The notes below the pieces were generated by a model that did no database searches, was not told where the DNA came from, and was given only the letters and a program-made list of their open reading frames with translations. Made by a program: the position numbers and the translations under genes. A stretch of 32,255 bases of DNA from Methanosphaera cuniculi (GTDB lineage Archaea; Methanobacteriota; Methanobacteria; Methanobacteriales; Methanobacteriaceae): the NCBI RefSeq assembly GCF_003149675.1, contig NZ_LWMS01000008.1:1-32255 (forward strand). The letters are read 5' to 3'. How positions within the stretch are numbered: position 1 is the first letter of the stretch; the number at the start of each line of letters is the position of its first letter. Positions 24,407-32,255 of the stretch are shown piece by piece.

Positions 24407-27187
24407 ATGACAACCAAACTCATACAAAATGACATAAAAGAAAACCAGAAAGTAATAACAACAATACAAAAACAACTAAATAACTGCAAAGAATTTAAAA
24501 TAAGCGTAGCATTCATAACAGAAAGTGGAGTAACACCACTACTACAAACACTAAAAAAACTAGAAGAAAAACAAATACCAGGTAAAATCATAACATCAGA
24601 CTATCTTTACTTTAGTCAACCTAAAGCACTAAGGAAACTTAACCAATTTAAAAATATTGATGTAAAACTCTATAGTGTAGATGAAAAAGAATACGGCTTT
24701 CATACAAAAGGATACATATTCAAAAAAGAAGATGAAAACTATAACATCATAGTAGGAAGTTCAAATTTAACACATAAAGCTCTAACAACAAATAAAGAAT
24801 GGAACATATTATCAGAAAATGACACACAAATAACAGATGAAATACTACAAACATTTGATGAATTCTGGAATGAAGCAATACCTCTTGAGGATTGTATTGA
24901 TAAATATGAAAAAGCATACAATGAAAACCAAATAAAAAATGAAAAAACATGGCAAAGTAAACCTGAATTTAAACCTAACCAAGTACAAAAAGATTTCATA
25001 GAAAAACTAGAACATGTTGCAATTCGAGAAAAACAAAAAAGAGGACTATTTATAAGTGCAACAGGTACAGGTAAAACAATAGCATCAGCATTTGGAATAA
25101 GAAAACTAAATCCAAAAAAAGTATTATTTCTAGTACATCGTGAACAAATAGCAAAACAAGCAATGAAGTCATATCAAAAGATCTTTAAGGATAAAACTAT
25201 GGGATTAATATCAGGAAATCATAAGGATTATTATGCAGATTTTATCTTTAGTACAACACAGATGATGTCAAAACCTCAAATACATGAAAAATATGATCCA
25301 TCTGAATTTGATGTAATAGTAATTGATGAGGTACACCATGCTGGAGCTATGAGTTATCAGAAAATAATGAACTACTTTAATCCTGGATTTTATCTTGGAA
25401 TGACTGCAACACCAGAGCGAAGTGATGAATATGATATCTATGAATTATTTGATCATAATATTATTCATGAAATAAGACTTAAAGATGCTATGGAAAATGA
25501 TCTGCTTTGTAACTTTAACTACTTTGGAGTATCAGATAATGCAGTTGATATTAATGATACATCAGATAGTCGTGTTGATCATATAATTGAAAATATAGAA
25601 TATTATGGTTATAATGGAAAACGTGTAAAAGGGCTTGTTTTTTGTAATACTATTAAAAATTCACAAATACTATCTGAGAAATTTAACCAACATGGATATA
25701 ACACAGTGGCACTTAGCGGATCAAATACACAAGCTGAACGTGAAGAATATGTTAAAAGACTTATAAGTGATACTACTGATGATCCTATTGATTATATTTT
25801 TACAGTTGATATTTTCAATGAGGGTGTTGATATTAGGGAAATTAATCAGATTATAATGCTACGTGAAACTAAGTCAAGTATTATTTTCACACAACAACTT
25901 GGACGAGGATTAAGAAAAGCTGATGATAAAGAGTTTGTTGTTGTTCTTGATTTTATTGGTAATTATAAGACTAATTTCATGATACCTATAGCACTTAGTG
26001 GTGATTTATCATATAATAAGGATAAGATTAGAAATTTCATGTATAATTCAAATAATATGATTATAGGATCATCTACTGTTAATTTTGATAAAATATCAAA
26101 AGAGCGTATTTATACATCTATTGATAAGGCACGTTTTAATATTAACTTCTTTAGAAATGAGTATGTTAATCTTAAAAATAAGATAGGTCATATTCCACAT
26201 TTTTCAGATTTTTATACTTATAATCAGCTTGATCCTGAGTTAATTATAAAATATATTAAAGGTTCATCTCATCCTAAAACATATCCTACAATGCTTGAAC
26301 GTCTTGATAGTGATTATGTTAATAATTTTAGTGAATTAGAACTTGAGTATTTGGAATTTTTAACTTTGAATGTTTTTAATTCTAAACGTATTCATGAACT
26401 TTTAATTTTATATGATGTTATTCAAAACAATACACTTGAAATAGACGTCTTAGCTGATCATATTAATAAAAATTATAACTTTGTTGATTGTGAAACTACA
26501 ATGACTAGTGCTATTCGTAAACTTGATAAATCATATTTCAAGCCACCTGAACAAAAAAAGTTTCATGATATAGAGTTTATAACACGAAAAGATAACATAA
26601 TATGCATCCATCCAAAATTTAAAAGTATGCTTAATGAAAATAAACACTTTTATGATGAAGTTATTGATATGATAAATCTGGGAGTTAAATACTTCAATGA
26701 TAATACAGAGGGAATTTACTATGATGATTTTAACTTCGAATTATATCATAAATACTCAAAATGGGACATGGCATGCCTAATAAACTGGCCAGAACGTGAC
26801 CCAATCTATGGATATGTAATAAAAGAAAATCCACTAAATGGTAAAATAGTCTGTCCAATTTGCATAACCTATGACCACTATGATCATGTAAATGAATTTT
26901 ATGACAAACAAACCATAAGCTGGGTAACAACCACACCAAGAACATTTCAAAGTAAAGATATAAAAAATATCATAAACTATGAAAAACAAAACATTGAATT
27001 TCTACTATTTTTAAAGAAAAACAATGATGATGGACGCGAATTCTACTACATGGGACCTGTAACACCACATAATCCCCTTGAAGGAACACTTACAAATACA
27101 AAAGGTGATGTTAAACCAACAGTATACTTTGATCTTAAATTAAAATATCCTGTACGTGATGATATATATGACTACATCACAAGTTAA
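24407..27187 (+). CDS. PLD-nuclease / SF2 helicase / DUF3427 protein
   Basis: The 926 residues combine three parts. Residues 30-155 form a phospholipase D-type nuclease domain with an HxK motif H99-K101, GSSN (117-120), N129 and E131. Residues 190-560 are an SF2 helicase with ATGTGKT (218-224), D307-E308-V309-H310, TATPERS, and QQLGRGLRK. The rest (about 600-926) fits DUF3427, which ends in a PUA/EVE-like fold. Similar proteins in bacteria are often found in genome-defence settings, though proof of function here is lacking. A single HKD motif suggests a dimeric nuclease. AGGAGGTGA lies 10 bases before ATG and the gene is 28 bp behind hef, so the two are very likely one operon. Middle codons switch to T-ending style. 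Confidence 0.85.
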   Translation: MTTKLIQNDIKENQKVITTIQKQLNNCKEFKISVAFITESGVTPLLQTLKKLEEKQIPGKIITSDYLYFSQPKALRKLNQFKNIDVKLYSVDEKEYGFHTKGYIFKKEDENYNIIVGSSNLTHKALTTNKEWNILSENDTQITDEILQTFDEFWNEAIPLEDCIDKYEKAYNENQIKNEKTWQSKPEFKPNQVQKDFIEKLEHVAIREKQKRGLFISATGTGKTIASAFGIRKLNPKKVLFLVHREQIAKQAMKSYQKIFKDKTMGLISGNHKDYYADFIFSTTQMMSKPQIHEKYDPSEFDVIVIDEVHHAGAMSYQKIMNYFNPGFYLGMTATPERSDEYDIYELFDHNIIHEIRLKDAMENDLLCNFNYFGVSDNAVDINDTSDSRVDHIIENIEYYGYNGKRVKGLVFCNTIKNSQILSEKFNQHGYNTVALSGSNTQAEREEYVKRLISDTTDDPIDYIFTVDIFNEGVDIREINQIIMLRETKSSIIFTQQLGRGLRKADDKEFVVVLDFIGNYKTNFMIPIALSGDLSYNKDKIRNFMYNSNNMIIGSSTVNFDKISKERIYTSIDKARFNINFFRNEYVNLKNKIGHIPHFSDFYTYNQLDPELIIKYIKGSSHPKTYPTMLERLDSDYVNNFSELELEYLEFLTLNVFNSKRIHELLILYDVIQNNTLEIDVLADHINKNYNFVDCETTMTSAIRKLDKSYFKPPEQKKFHDIEFITRKDNIICIHPKFKSMLNENKHFYDEVIDMINLGVKYFNDNTEGIYYDDFNFELYHKYSKWDMACLINWPERDPIYGYVIKENPLNGKIVCPICITYDHYDHVNEFYDKQTISWVTTTPRTFQSKDIKNIINYEKQNIEFLLFLKKNNDDGREFYYMGPVTPHNPLEGTLTNTKGDVKPTVYFDLKLKYPVRDDIYDYITS

Positions 27188-27203
27188 CTATCCAATCTTT
27201 CAT

Positions 27204-27234
27204 CCCCCCTTTTTATTCTTATAAAAAATAAATT
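27204..27234 (+). terminator. C-rich tract and T-run after the PLD-helicase gene
   Basis: C6 (27204-27209) is followed by T5 and more T-rich sequence, within 20-50 bases of the stop codon. The same C-then-T arrangement follows several other genes in the window. Confidence 0.4.
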
Positions 27235-27313
27235 CTTTTTTTTGAATAAGATATTAATTTTAGAAAGATACAATATAATAAATAATAAGATATTTTAGAA
27301 AGGTTTAGTTTTT

Positions 27314-28066
27314 ATGAAAATTTTAGTTGATAGAAAAAACAGAAAATACGTAGTGCATGATGAAGAATTTCACACAGAAAAAGGAGTAATACCTAAAGAT
27401 GTCATAATAAACAGTCAAGTAGGTGATGTAGTAGAAACACACTTGGGGAAAAAATACACAGTAATAGAACCAAACATTAACGACTACATTGAACTTATGA
27501 AAAGAAAATGTGCAATACTACTACCACAAGATTTAGGATTAGTTGTAGGATTTACTGCTATAGGATCAGGAAGTCATATTGTAGAATCAGGAACAGGAGC
27601 TGGAAGTAGTTTACTATTTTTTGCAAACATCGTAGGACCAACAGGACATGTTTCAAGTTATGAAATACGAGAAGACTTCACAAAAGTAATTAAAGAAAAC
27701 ATAGCAGGAACAGACTTTGAGAATATAACACTTTACAATCAAGATGTAACTGAAGGATTCAATGAAGATGATGATAGTATAGATCTAGTATTTCTTGACT
27801 TACCCAAACCTGATGAAGTAATAAATGATGCATACCGTATACTTAAAACAGGAGGATTCATAGTAATTTACTCACCATATGTTGAACAATTCCAAATTGT
27901 AAATAAAATGCTTAACATTGTAGGATTTGAAAATATTAAAATACGAGAAGGAAATGTCCGAGAACTAGAAATAAAAAATAATAAAACAAGACCAAATAGT
28001 CGAATGGCAGGACACACTGGTTATCTAACATTTGCACGAAAAATGAAAAAAACAAAAAAAGAATAA
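27314..28066 (+). CDS. trmI: tRNA (adenine-N1)-methyltransferase TrmI
   Basis: Archaeal TrmI methylates N1 of A57/A58 in the T loop of tRNA, which stabilises the fold. The 250 residues begin with the small beta domain and hold a class I SAM-dependent fold: ESGTGAGSS (91-99, motif I), SYEIRED (115-121, ribose binding), NQDV (142-145), and FLDLPKPDEV (160-169, motif IV). AAAGG is about 9 bases before the ATG. Downstream, pyrB starts after 31 bp, so they may be cotranscribed. Confidence 0.93.
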   Translation: MKILVDRKNRKYVVHDEEFHTEKGVIPKDVIINSQVGDVVETHLGKKYTVIEPNINDYIELMKRKCAILLPQDLGLVVGFTAIGSGSHIVESGTGAGSSLLFFANIVGPTGHVSSYEIREDFTKVIKENIAGTDFENITLYNQDVTEGFNEDDDSIDLVFLDLPKPDEVINDAYRILKTGGFIVIYSPYVEQFQIVNKMLNIVGFENIKIREGNVRELEIKNNKTRPNSRMAGHTGYLTFARKMKKTKKE

Positions 28067-28097
28067 AATATAAAAAAAAAGGGAGTTTTGAAATACA

Positions 28098-29012
28098 ATG
28101 AGTTTTAATTTAGAAAATATTATATCAATACGTGACTTTAAAAAAAGTGACATAGAATACATACTAAACCTAGCAGAAGAAATGGAACCTGTAGCAAGAT
28201 CTGAAAAAGTATGTCATAAAAAAGATGGAAAGCTACTAGGTGTAATGTTCTATGAACCATCAACTCGTACCAGACTATCATTTGAAACAGCAATGAAAAG
28301 ACTTGGTGGTGATGTAGTAGGATTTAACCAAAAACAAGGAACAAGTGTACAAAAAGGAGAAGTACTCTATGATACAGCACAAATAATATCACAATATGCA
28401 GATGCAATAGTACTAAGACATGACATGGCAGGAGCAGCCCGGTTTGTATCTCAAAATGTAGATGTACCAGTAATTAATGCAGGAGATGGACCAGGACAAC
28501 ACCCAACACAAACATTACTAGACTTATATACCATGAAACGTCAATTTGGTGATATAAACAACCTAAAAATAGCAATAGTAGGAGATCTAAAATATGGACG
28601 AACAGTACATAGTCTTGTATATGCACTTGCAATGTTTAAAGTTGAAATCATATTCATAGCACCAACAGAACTACAAATGCCACATGAAATACTAGAAGAT
28701 CTAAACAAACTAAACTGCACATACAAAATAGAATCAACACTACTTGATAATATAGATGATGTTGATGTAATCTACATGACACGTATACAAAAAGAAAGAT
28801 TCCCAGATCCAAAGGAATATAAGAAAGTTAAAGGAAAATACACACTAAATGCTAAAAACATGCAAGATAAAAAAGCAATACTCATGCATCCACTACCACG
28901 TGTTGATGAAATATCATTTGACGTTGATAAACTAGATAATGCAATGTACTTCAAACAAGCATTTAATGGTGTACCAGTACGAATGGCACTACTTGATTCA
29001 ATTATAAAATAA
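28098..29012 (+). CDS. pyrB: Aspartate carbamoyltransferase, catalytic chain
   Basis: PyrB joins carbamoyl phosphate and aspartate, the first committed step of pyrimidine synthesis. The 304 residues carry the carbamoyl-phosphate loop STRTRLSFE (55-63), K86 of the 80s loop (TSVQKGE), R107-H108, HPTQTLLDL (135-143), [11 protein letters not shown], and [10 protein letters not shown] near residue 270. All active-site residues are present. The regulatory chain PyrI, often adjacent in archaea, is not next to it; a cupin gene follows instead. GGGAG is 12 bases before the ATG. The codons are strongly A-ending. Confidence 0.97.
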   Translation: MSFNLENIISIRDFKKSDIEYILNLAEEMEPVARSEKVCHKKDGKLLGVMFYEPSTRTRLSFETAMKRLGGDVVGFNQKQGTSVQKGEVLYDTAQIISQYADAIVLRHDMAGAARFVSQNVDVPVINAGDGPGQHPTQTLLDLYTMKRQFGDINNLKIAIVGDLKYGRTVHSLVYALAMFKVEIIFIAPTELQMPHEILEDLNKLNCTYKIESTLLDNIDDVDVIYMTRIQKERFPDPKEYKKVKGKYTLNAKNMQDKKAILMHPLPRVDEISFDVDKLDNAMYFKQAFNGVPVRMALLDSIIK

Positions 29013-29107
29013 ATATGATATAATATTTATAAAAACAATGATAAAACATATAAACACAATCATAAAAAAAAATATTATAAAAATCAAATAAGAGGAAATG
29101 ATCAAAA

Positions 29108-29431
29108 ATGTCAGATATGAAAAAAGAAGTATTTAAAACAGCAAAACTCATAGACTACCAGGAAGATTCAGTAGTAAGTCGTGAAATAATCAAAAAAGAA
29201 ACAGGAACCGTAACAATATTTACATTTGCAAAAGGACAAGGACTATCTAAACACTCAGCACCATTTGATGCAATGGTACAAATAATTGAAGGAATTGCTG
29301 AAATTACAATAGATGAAGAAGTATTTGTTCTTACAGAAGGTGAAATGATCATAATGCCAGCAAACATACCACACGCACTAAAAGCAAAAGAACAATATAA
29401 AATGCTACTAACTATGATCAAATCAGAATAA
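29108..29431 (+). CDS. Small cupin-domain protein
   Basis: The 107 residues form a single cupin beta barrel: GQGLSKHSAPFDAMVQIIEG (43-62) is the first cupin motif with H49, and GEMIIMPANIPHAL (78-91) the second with H89. The usual HxH pair of motif 1 is reduced to one His, so the metal site may be altered. Such small cupins bind metals or small ligands; the substrate is unknown. AGAGGA lies 10-15 bases before ATG. It follows pyrB after 95 bp and could belong to the same transcript. Confidence 0.88.
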   Translation: MSDMKKEVFKTAKLIDYQEDSVVSREIIKKETGTVTIFTFAKGQGLSKHSAPFDAMVQIIEGIAEITIDEEVFVLTEGEMIIMPANIPHALKAKEQYKMLLTMIKSE

Positions 29432-29578
29432 AAAAAAAAGTATAGAACTATAAAAAAGAAATAATAAACTCCTCTCCCTAAATCACCACCTTATTATAAT
29501 ATAATTTTCTAATTTTTATAAAAAAGAGAAGTATTTTAATAAATTTATTTAAAAAAAAAGTAAAAAAAAAGTAGTTTT

Positions 29579-29624
29579 TTTTAGAAGAATTTTTTCATTT
29601 TATTTTCTTCTAAAATTTTTTTTT
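29579..29624. terminator. Bidirectional terminator between cupin and the secreted unknown
   Basis: TTTTAGAAGAA (29579-29589) pairs perfectly with TTCTTCTAAAA (29605-29615) over 11 bp with a 15-base loop. On the plus strand T9 follows (29616-29624); on the minus strand A-runs of the plus strand give T-tracts beyond the stem. It stands between convergent genes and can serve both. Confidence 0.65.
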
Positions 29625-30234
29625 ATGCTCTTGTTTTTTTAGTTGTGTTATTTGCTGCTTTTGTTACGTTTGTTGAGTTATTTTGAGCATATTGTACTAG
29701 GTTTTCTATTGAATTATTTGTGCTTATATTTGTATTATTCTGATTATATAGTACAATTCTTTCTTTTAGCTGGATGGTTGATGTGTCTATTTCCACTTTT
29801 CCTGATGAGTACACATCTCCAGTTGCTGTTGCTGTTATACTATATGTTTGTTCTGGTACTATTTCAATAGCTCCACCATTTGTTATTTGTGCATCTTTTG
29901 TTGCAACAGCTGTTATTGTCACAGTCTGATTACCTGTATCATCACTCGATACTTTGGCTGTTACCGAGTTTAAACTTACACTTAGATTTGTCATGTTATT
30001 AAGTATCAGTGCAACTTGATCATTATTTGTAATATTTAATGTTTCCTGATCATTTAAGCTCTTTTTACCTGTTAATGAGCCAATAAAATCATTTACTTCA
30101 TCAACTTGAATTGATATTATTTCTCCAGGATCCACATTTCCAGATGAAATTACACTATATGATGCAAATAGTCCTACTTCAAAAAATATGAAAATACCAA
30201 TTATAAAAAGCAATACTTTTAATATTCTAGACAT
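29623..30234 (-). CDS. Membrane-anchored extracellular protein of unknown function
   Basis: The 203 residues begin with a hydrophobic anchor (residues 4-27, ILKVLLFIIGIFIFFEVGLFA). The remainder is rich in Asn, Thr, Ser and Val, with beta-strand character (VTITAVATKDAQITNGG, YSITATATGDVYSSG) and several N-x-S/T sequons such as NNT, NNS and NST in the C-terminal 50 residues, compatible with a glycosylated cell-surface protein. I do not recognise a family. GGGAGGT lies about 12 bases before ATG 30234. A tiny ATG-to-TAG frame of four sense codons overlaps this start. It is divergent from the DP1 gene. Confidence 0.78.
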   Translation of the reverse strand: MSRILKVLLFIIGIFIFFEVGLFASYSVISSGNVDPGEIISIQVDEVNDFIGSLTGKKSLNDQETLNITNNDQVALILNNMTNLSVSLNSVTAKVSSDDTGNQTVTITAVATKDAQITNGGAIEIVPEQTYSITATATGDVYSSGKVEIDTSTIQLKERIVLYNQNNTNISTNNSIENLVQYAQNNSTNVTKAANNTTKKTRA

Positions 30235-30568
30235 TAAACATCTGAACCTCCCTTTTAACTATTTTTTTCTAATATAAAAAATTTTAGAAAAATTAATATT
30301 TACCTATATAAATATAAGTCCTTAATAATTATTATATCTTTAATATAAAAAATGAGATTAAGTTTTTTTAGATTAAAATTTTTATTTAGTATTCTTTTAG
30401 AATACTACTTTAATGTTTTTTAGTATTATTATTTTTTTTCCTATAAGTAAATATGTAATAAAAATAAGAAAAAATAGTATAGAAAAAAAAATTAATTTTA
30501 AATAATAAAAAAAAATCAAAAAAAAGGATTACTAAATTATTTTTAATCGTGGAGTTGCTGTATTTAAA
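30235..30568. other. Noncoding region between divergent surface-protein and DP1 genes
   Basis: No gene is supported in these 334 bp. It includes the Shine-Dalgarno of the surface-protein gene (GGGAGGT, minus), TATA-like stretches, a perfect inverted repeat at 30387-30407, long A-runs, and GTGGAG (30550-30555) upstream of DP1. Confidence 0.5.
30387..30407. promoter_or_regulatory. Perfect 8-bp inverted repeat
   Basis: TAGTATTC (30387-30394) and GAATACTA (30400-30407) flank TTTTA. It lies about midway between the divergent genes and may be an operator or a stem-loop; no known regulator motif is recognised. Confidence 0.35.
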
Positions 30569-32032
30569 ATGGTAAATGATATAATTAAGAAATTTCAAAA
30601 ATCTAATATTTTATTAAATAATAATGCATATTCTGAAATTAGTAGTAGTGAAGATTATGATTATCTTATTGGTGAACTTATCAGGTATGTTGAAGATAAT
30701 GATGAATTTATTATAACAACTAAAACTATTCGGGATTATCAACAGCGAGAACGTGAAAGAATACATGAGGAAATTAAGGAAAATCCTGAAACTAAGAAGA
30801 TTCGACAAACACTAGAAACACCATATGAAATTCTTCTTGATACAACAAATAAGTCCTATACTGATGGTGATATTCAGGATCTTAACAAGTATTTTAATAG
30901 TAGGTATGAAAAACTTCGTAAGATTATCCAACAAAATCCTGAATTTAGAACAGTTAATGATCTTAAAACAACCAAACAGAAAATTGACTCACTTCATTCT
31001 ATAGGAATTATTAATAGTATTAATAAGACAAAAAATGGTCATGTTATAGTTGAAATAGAAGACCCTACTGGAGATGCAAGTGTAATTCTTCTTAAAGATG
31101 ATGAGGATCTTATCACACAATCAAGTAGTCTTGTTAAAGATGAAGTTATAGGAGTTGTTGGTAGTACTAATGGTAATCTAATAAAAGCAGATGAGATTGT
31201 ACATCCTGGTGTAATACGACAAGATATTAGTGGTACTGCTGGTATGGACTTTTCTATTGCTTTTATTTCTGATGTTCATATTGGAAGTAAACAGTTTGAT
31301 GAAACTGCATTTAACAGATTTATTAAATGGGTTAATGGTAATGAAGGAGATGATGCTAAACGTGAAATGGCAAATAACCTGAAATACCTAGTAATTGGAG
31401 GAGATCTGGTTGATGGAATAGGAATTTATCCAAACCAAGATAAAGAACTTAAAATTAAAGATATTTATGATCAATATGAAGAAGCTGCACGACTTCTTGG
31501 TGATATTACTGATATTCCTATCATACTTTCTCCTGGTAACCATGATGCAACCAGACTTGCTGAACCACAACCTGCAATTACAGATAAATATGCAAAAGGA
31601 TTATGTGAACAAAAAAATATTGAAATGGTAAGTAATCCATCAATAGTTAATCTTGATGGTGTAAAAGTTCTAGTTTATCATGGTCGTAGCTTTGATGATA
31701 TGGTAATGGCTATGAATATTACACATGCTGATACTGATCAAATTATGAAATTACTACTTGAAAAACGACATTTATCTCCAATTTATGGTGAAAGAAATGC
31801 TCTTGCTAGTGAATTTGAAGATTATATGGTAATGGAAGAAGTACCTGATGTTATACATACAGGACATGTTCATATAAACTCATACACTAAGTATAAAGGA
31901 GTTCACATGCTAAATTCCGGAACTTTCCAAAAACAAACAGAGTTTCAGAAAATCTATAACATAGTTCCAACATGTGGACAAGTTCCAATTCTTAATAAGG
32001 GAAAAATGAAATTACTAGACTTTTCAAGCTAA
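30569..32032 (+). CDS. polB: DNA polymerase D small subunit DP1 (exonuclease)
   Basis: DP1 is the 3'-5' proofreading subunit of the archaeal replicative polymerase PolD. The 487 residues have an N-terminal region that binds partners, an OB fold (about 150-220, with INSINKTKNGHVIVEIEDPTG) and an Mre11-like phosphoesterase domain (about 228-487) with D235-V-H237, GGD279, PGN324-H325-D326 and GHVH (432-435); YHGRSFDD is also typical. All metal ligands are present. The large subunit DP2 is not in the window. GGAG is about 14 bases before ATG 30569. A CCACC-type tract with T8 (32115-32138) follows the gene. Confidence 0.95.
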   Translation: MVNDIIKKFQKSNILLNNNAYSEISSSEDYDYLIGELIRYVEDNDEFIITTKTIRDYQQRERERIHEEIKENPETKKIRQTLETPYEILLDTTNKSYTDGDIQDLNKYFNSRYEKLRKIIQQNPEFRTVNDLKTTKQKIDSLHSIGIINSINKTKNGHVIVEIEDPTGDASVILLKDDEDLITQSSSLVKDEVIGVVGSTNGNLIKADEIVHPGVIRQDISGTAGMDFSIAFISDVHIGSKQFDETAFNRFIKWVNGNEGDDAKREMANNLKYLVIGGDLVDGIGIYPNQDKELKIKDIYDQYEEAARLLGDITDIPIILSPGNHDATRLAEPQPAITDKYAKGLCEQKNIEMVSNPSIVNLDGVKVLVYHGRSFDDMVMAMNITHADTDQIMKLLLEKRHLSPIYGERNALASEFEDYMVMEEVPDVIHTGHVHINSYTKYKGVHMLNSGTFQKQTEFQKIYNIVPTCGQVPILNKGKMKLLDFSS

Positions 32033-32255
32033 AAATAGACTTTATTTACAAACAAAGAAAAAGATAATATAAATTATTTATTAGAAAAACTCATACACAC
32101 TATAAAACAATTATAACCACCACATCTTATTTTTTTTATAAAACTTACTAATTTTTTATTTAAATTATTATAAAATTAAAATTTTAATAGTGATATAATT
32201 AAATTATTTTCAATAAAATTATATGAAATATATAAATAATAATAAAATACAATAT
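32033..32255. other. AT-rich 3' flank of DP1
   Basis: No gene is seen to the window end. ACCACCACATC then T8 (32116-32138) is the likely terminator of DP1. Confidence 0.4.

Overview
The window looks like a chromosome segment of a very AT-rich methanogen of the order Methanobacteriales, most probably a Methanosphaera (M. stadtmanae or a close relative). This rests on: a methanogenesis marker 12 gene; archaeal information-processing genes (DNA polymerase D small subunit DP1, Hef, RecJ-like nuclease, uS15 with the archaeal N-terminal extension, a fused Kae1-Bud32, archaeal TrmI); an aconitase-X large subunit of the archaeal mevalonate route; UppP, as expected of a pseudomurein-walled cell; and codon use dominated by AAA, ATA, ACA, GAA and AAT. 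No database search was possible, so the species is an inference.

Layout. Positions 1-6890 are accessory: on the minus strand an HsdS specificity subunit with no ATG in frame and another HsdS-like module just behind it, a broken gene made of about five AP2/Arm-domain-like repeats, a small unknown protein and a tyrosine recombinase; then on the plus strand a ribbon-helix-helix protein followed by about 830 bp of noncoding sequence with three diverged copies of a 245-280 bp repeat. Each of the last two copies holds a 13-8-13 inverted-arm site of the type tyrosine recombinases use. Positions 6893-20233 are mostly core genes in short units: Ser-rich membrane-anchored protein and DUF2085 protein (coupled), ilvC, marker 12, surE, a membrane-tethered Mrr-like protein, tRNA-Val, ilvE, uppP, kae1-bud32, cobT-like, rdgB-type pyrophosphatase, and rps15 overlapping recJ. 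Positions 20295-32032 hold the aconitase-X subunit, a 646-bp gap with a duplicated palindromic element, the hef / PLD-helicase-DUF3427 pair, trmI-pyrB-cupin, a secreted or membrane-anchored unknown, and DP1.

How the parts work together. ilvC and ilvE serve branched-chain amino acid synthesis; pyrB serves pyrimidine synthesis; Kae1-Bud32 and TrmI modify tRNA; RecJ, DP1 and Hef act in replication and fork repair. Hef is followed at once by a PLD-nuclease/helicase/DUF3427 gene with a strong Shine-Dalgarno, which suggests a repair or defence pair. The part most likely to hold something undescribed is 1-6890: a recombinase, an RHH protein, HsdS modules and an array of candidate recombination sites lie side by side. 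Gene ends across the window share a C-rich tract followed by oligo-T, which I report as a possible termination signal.
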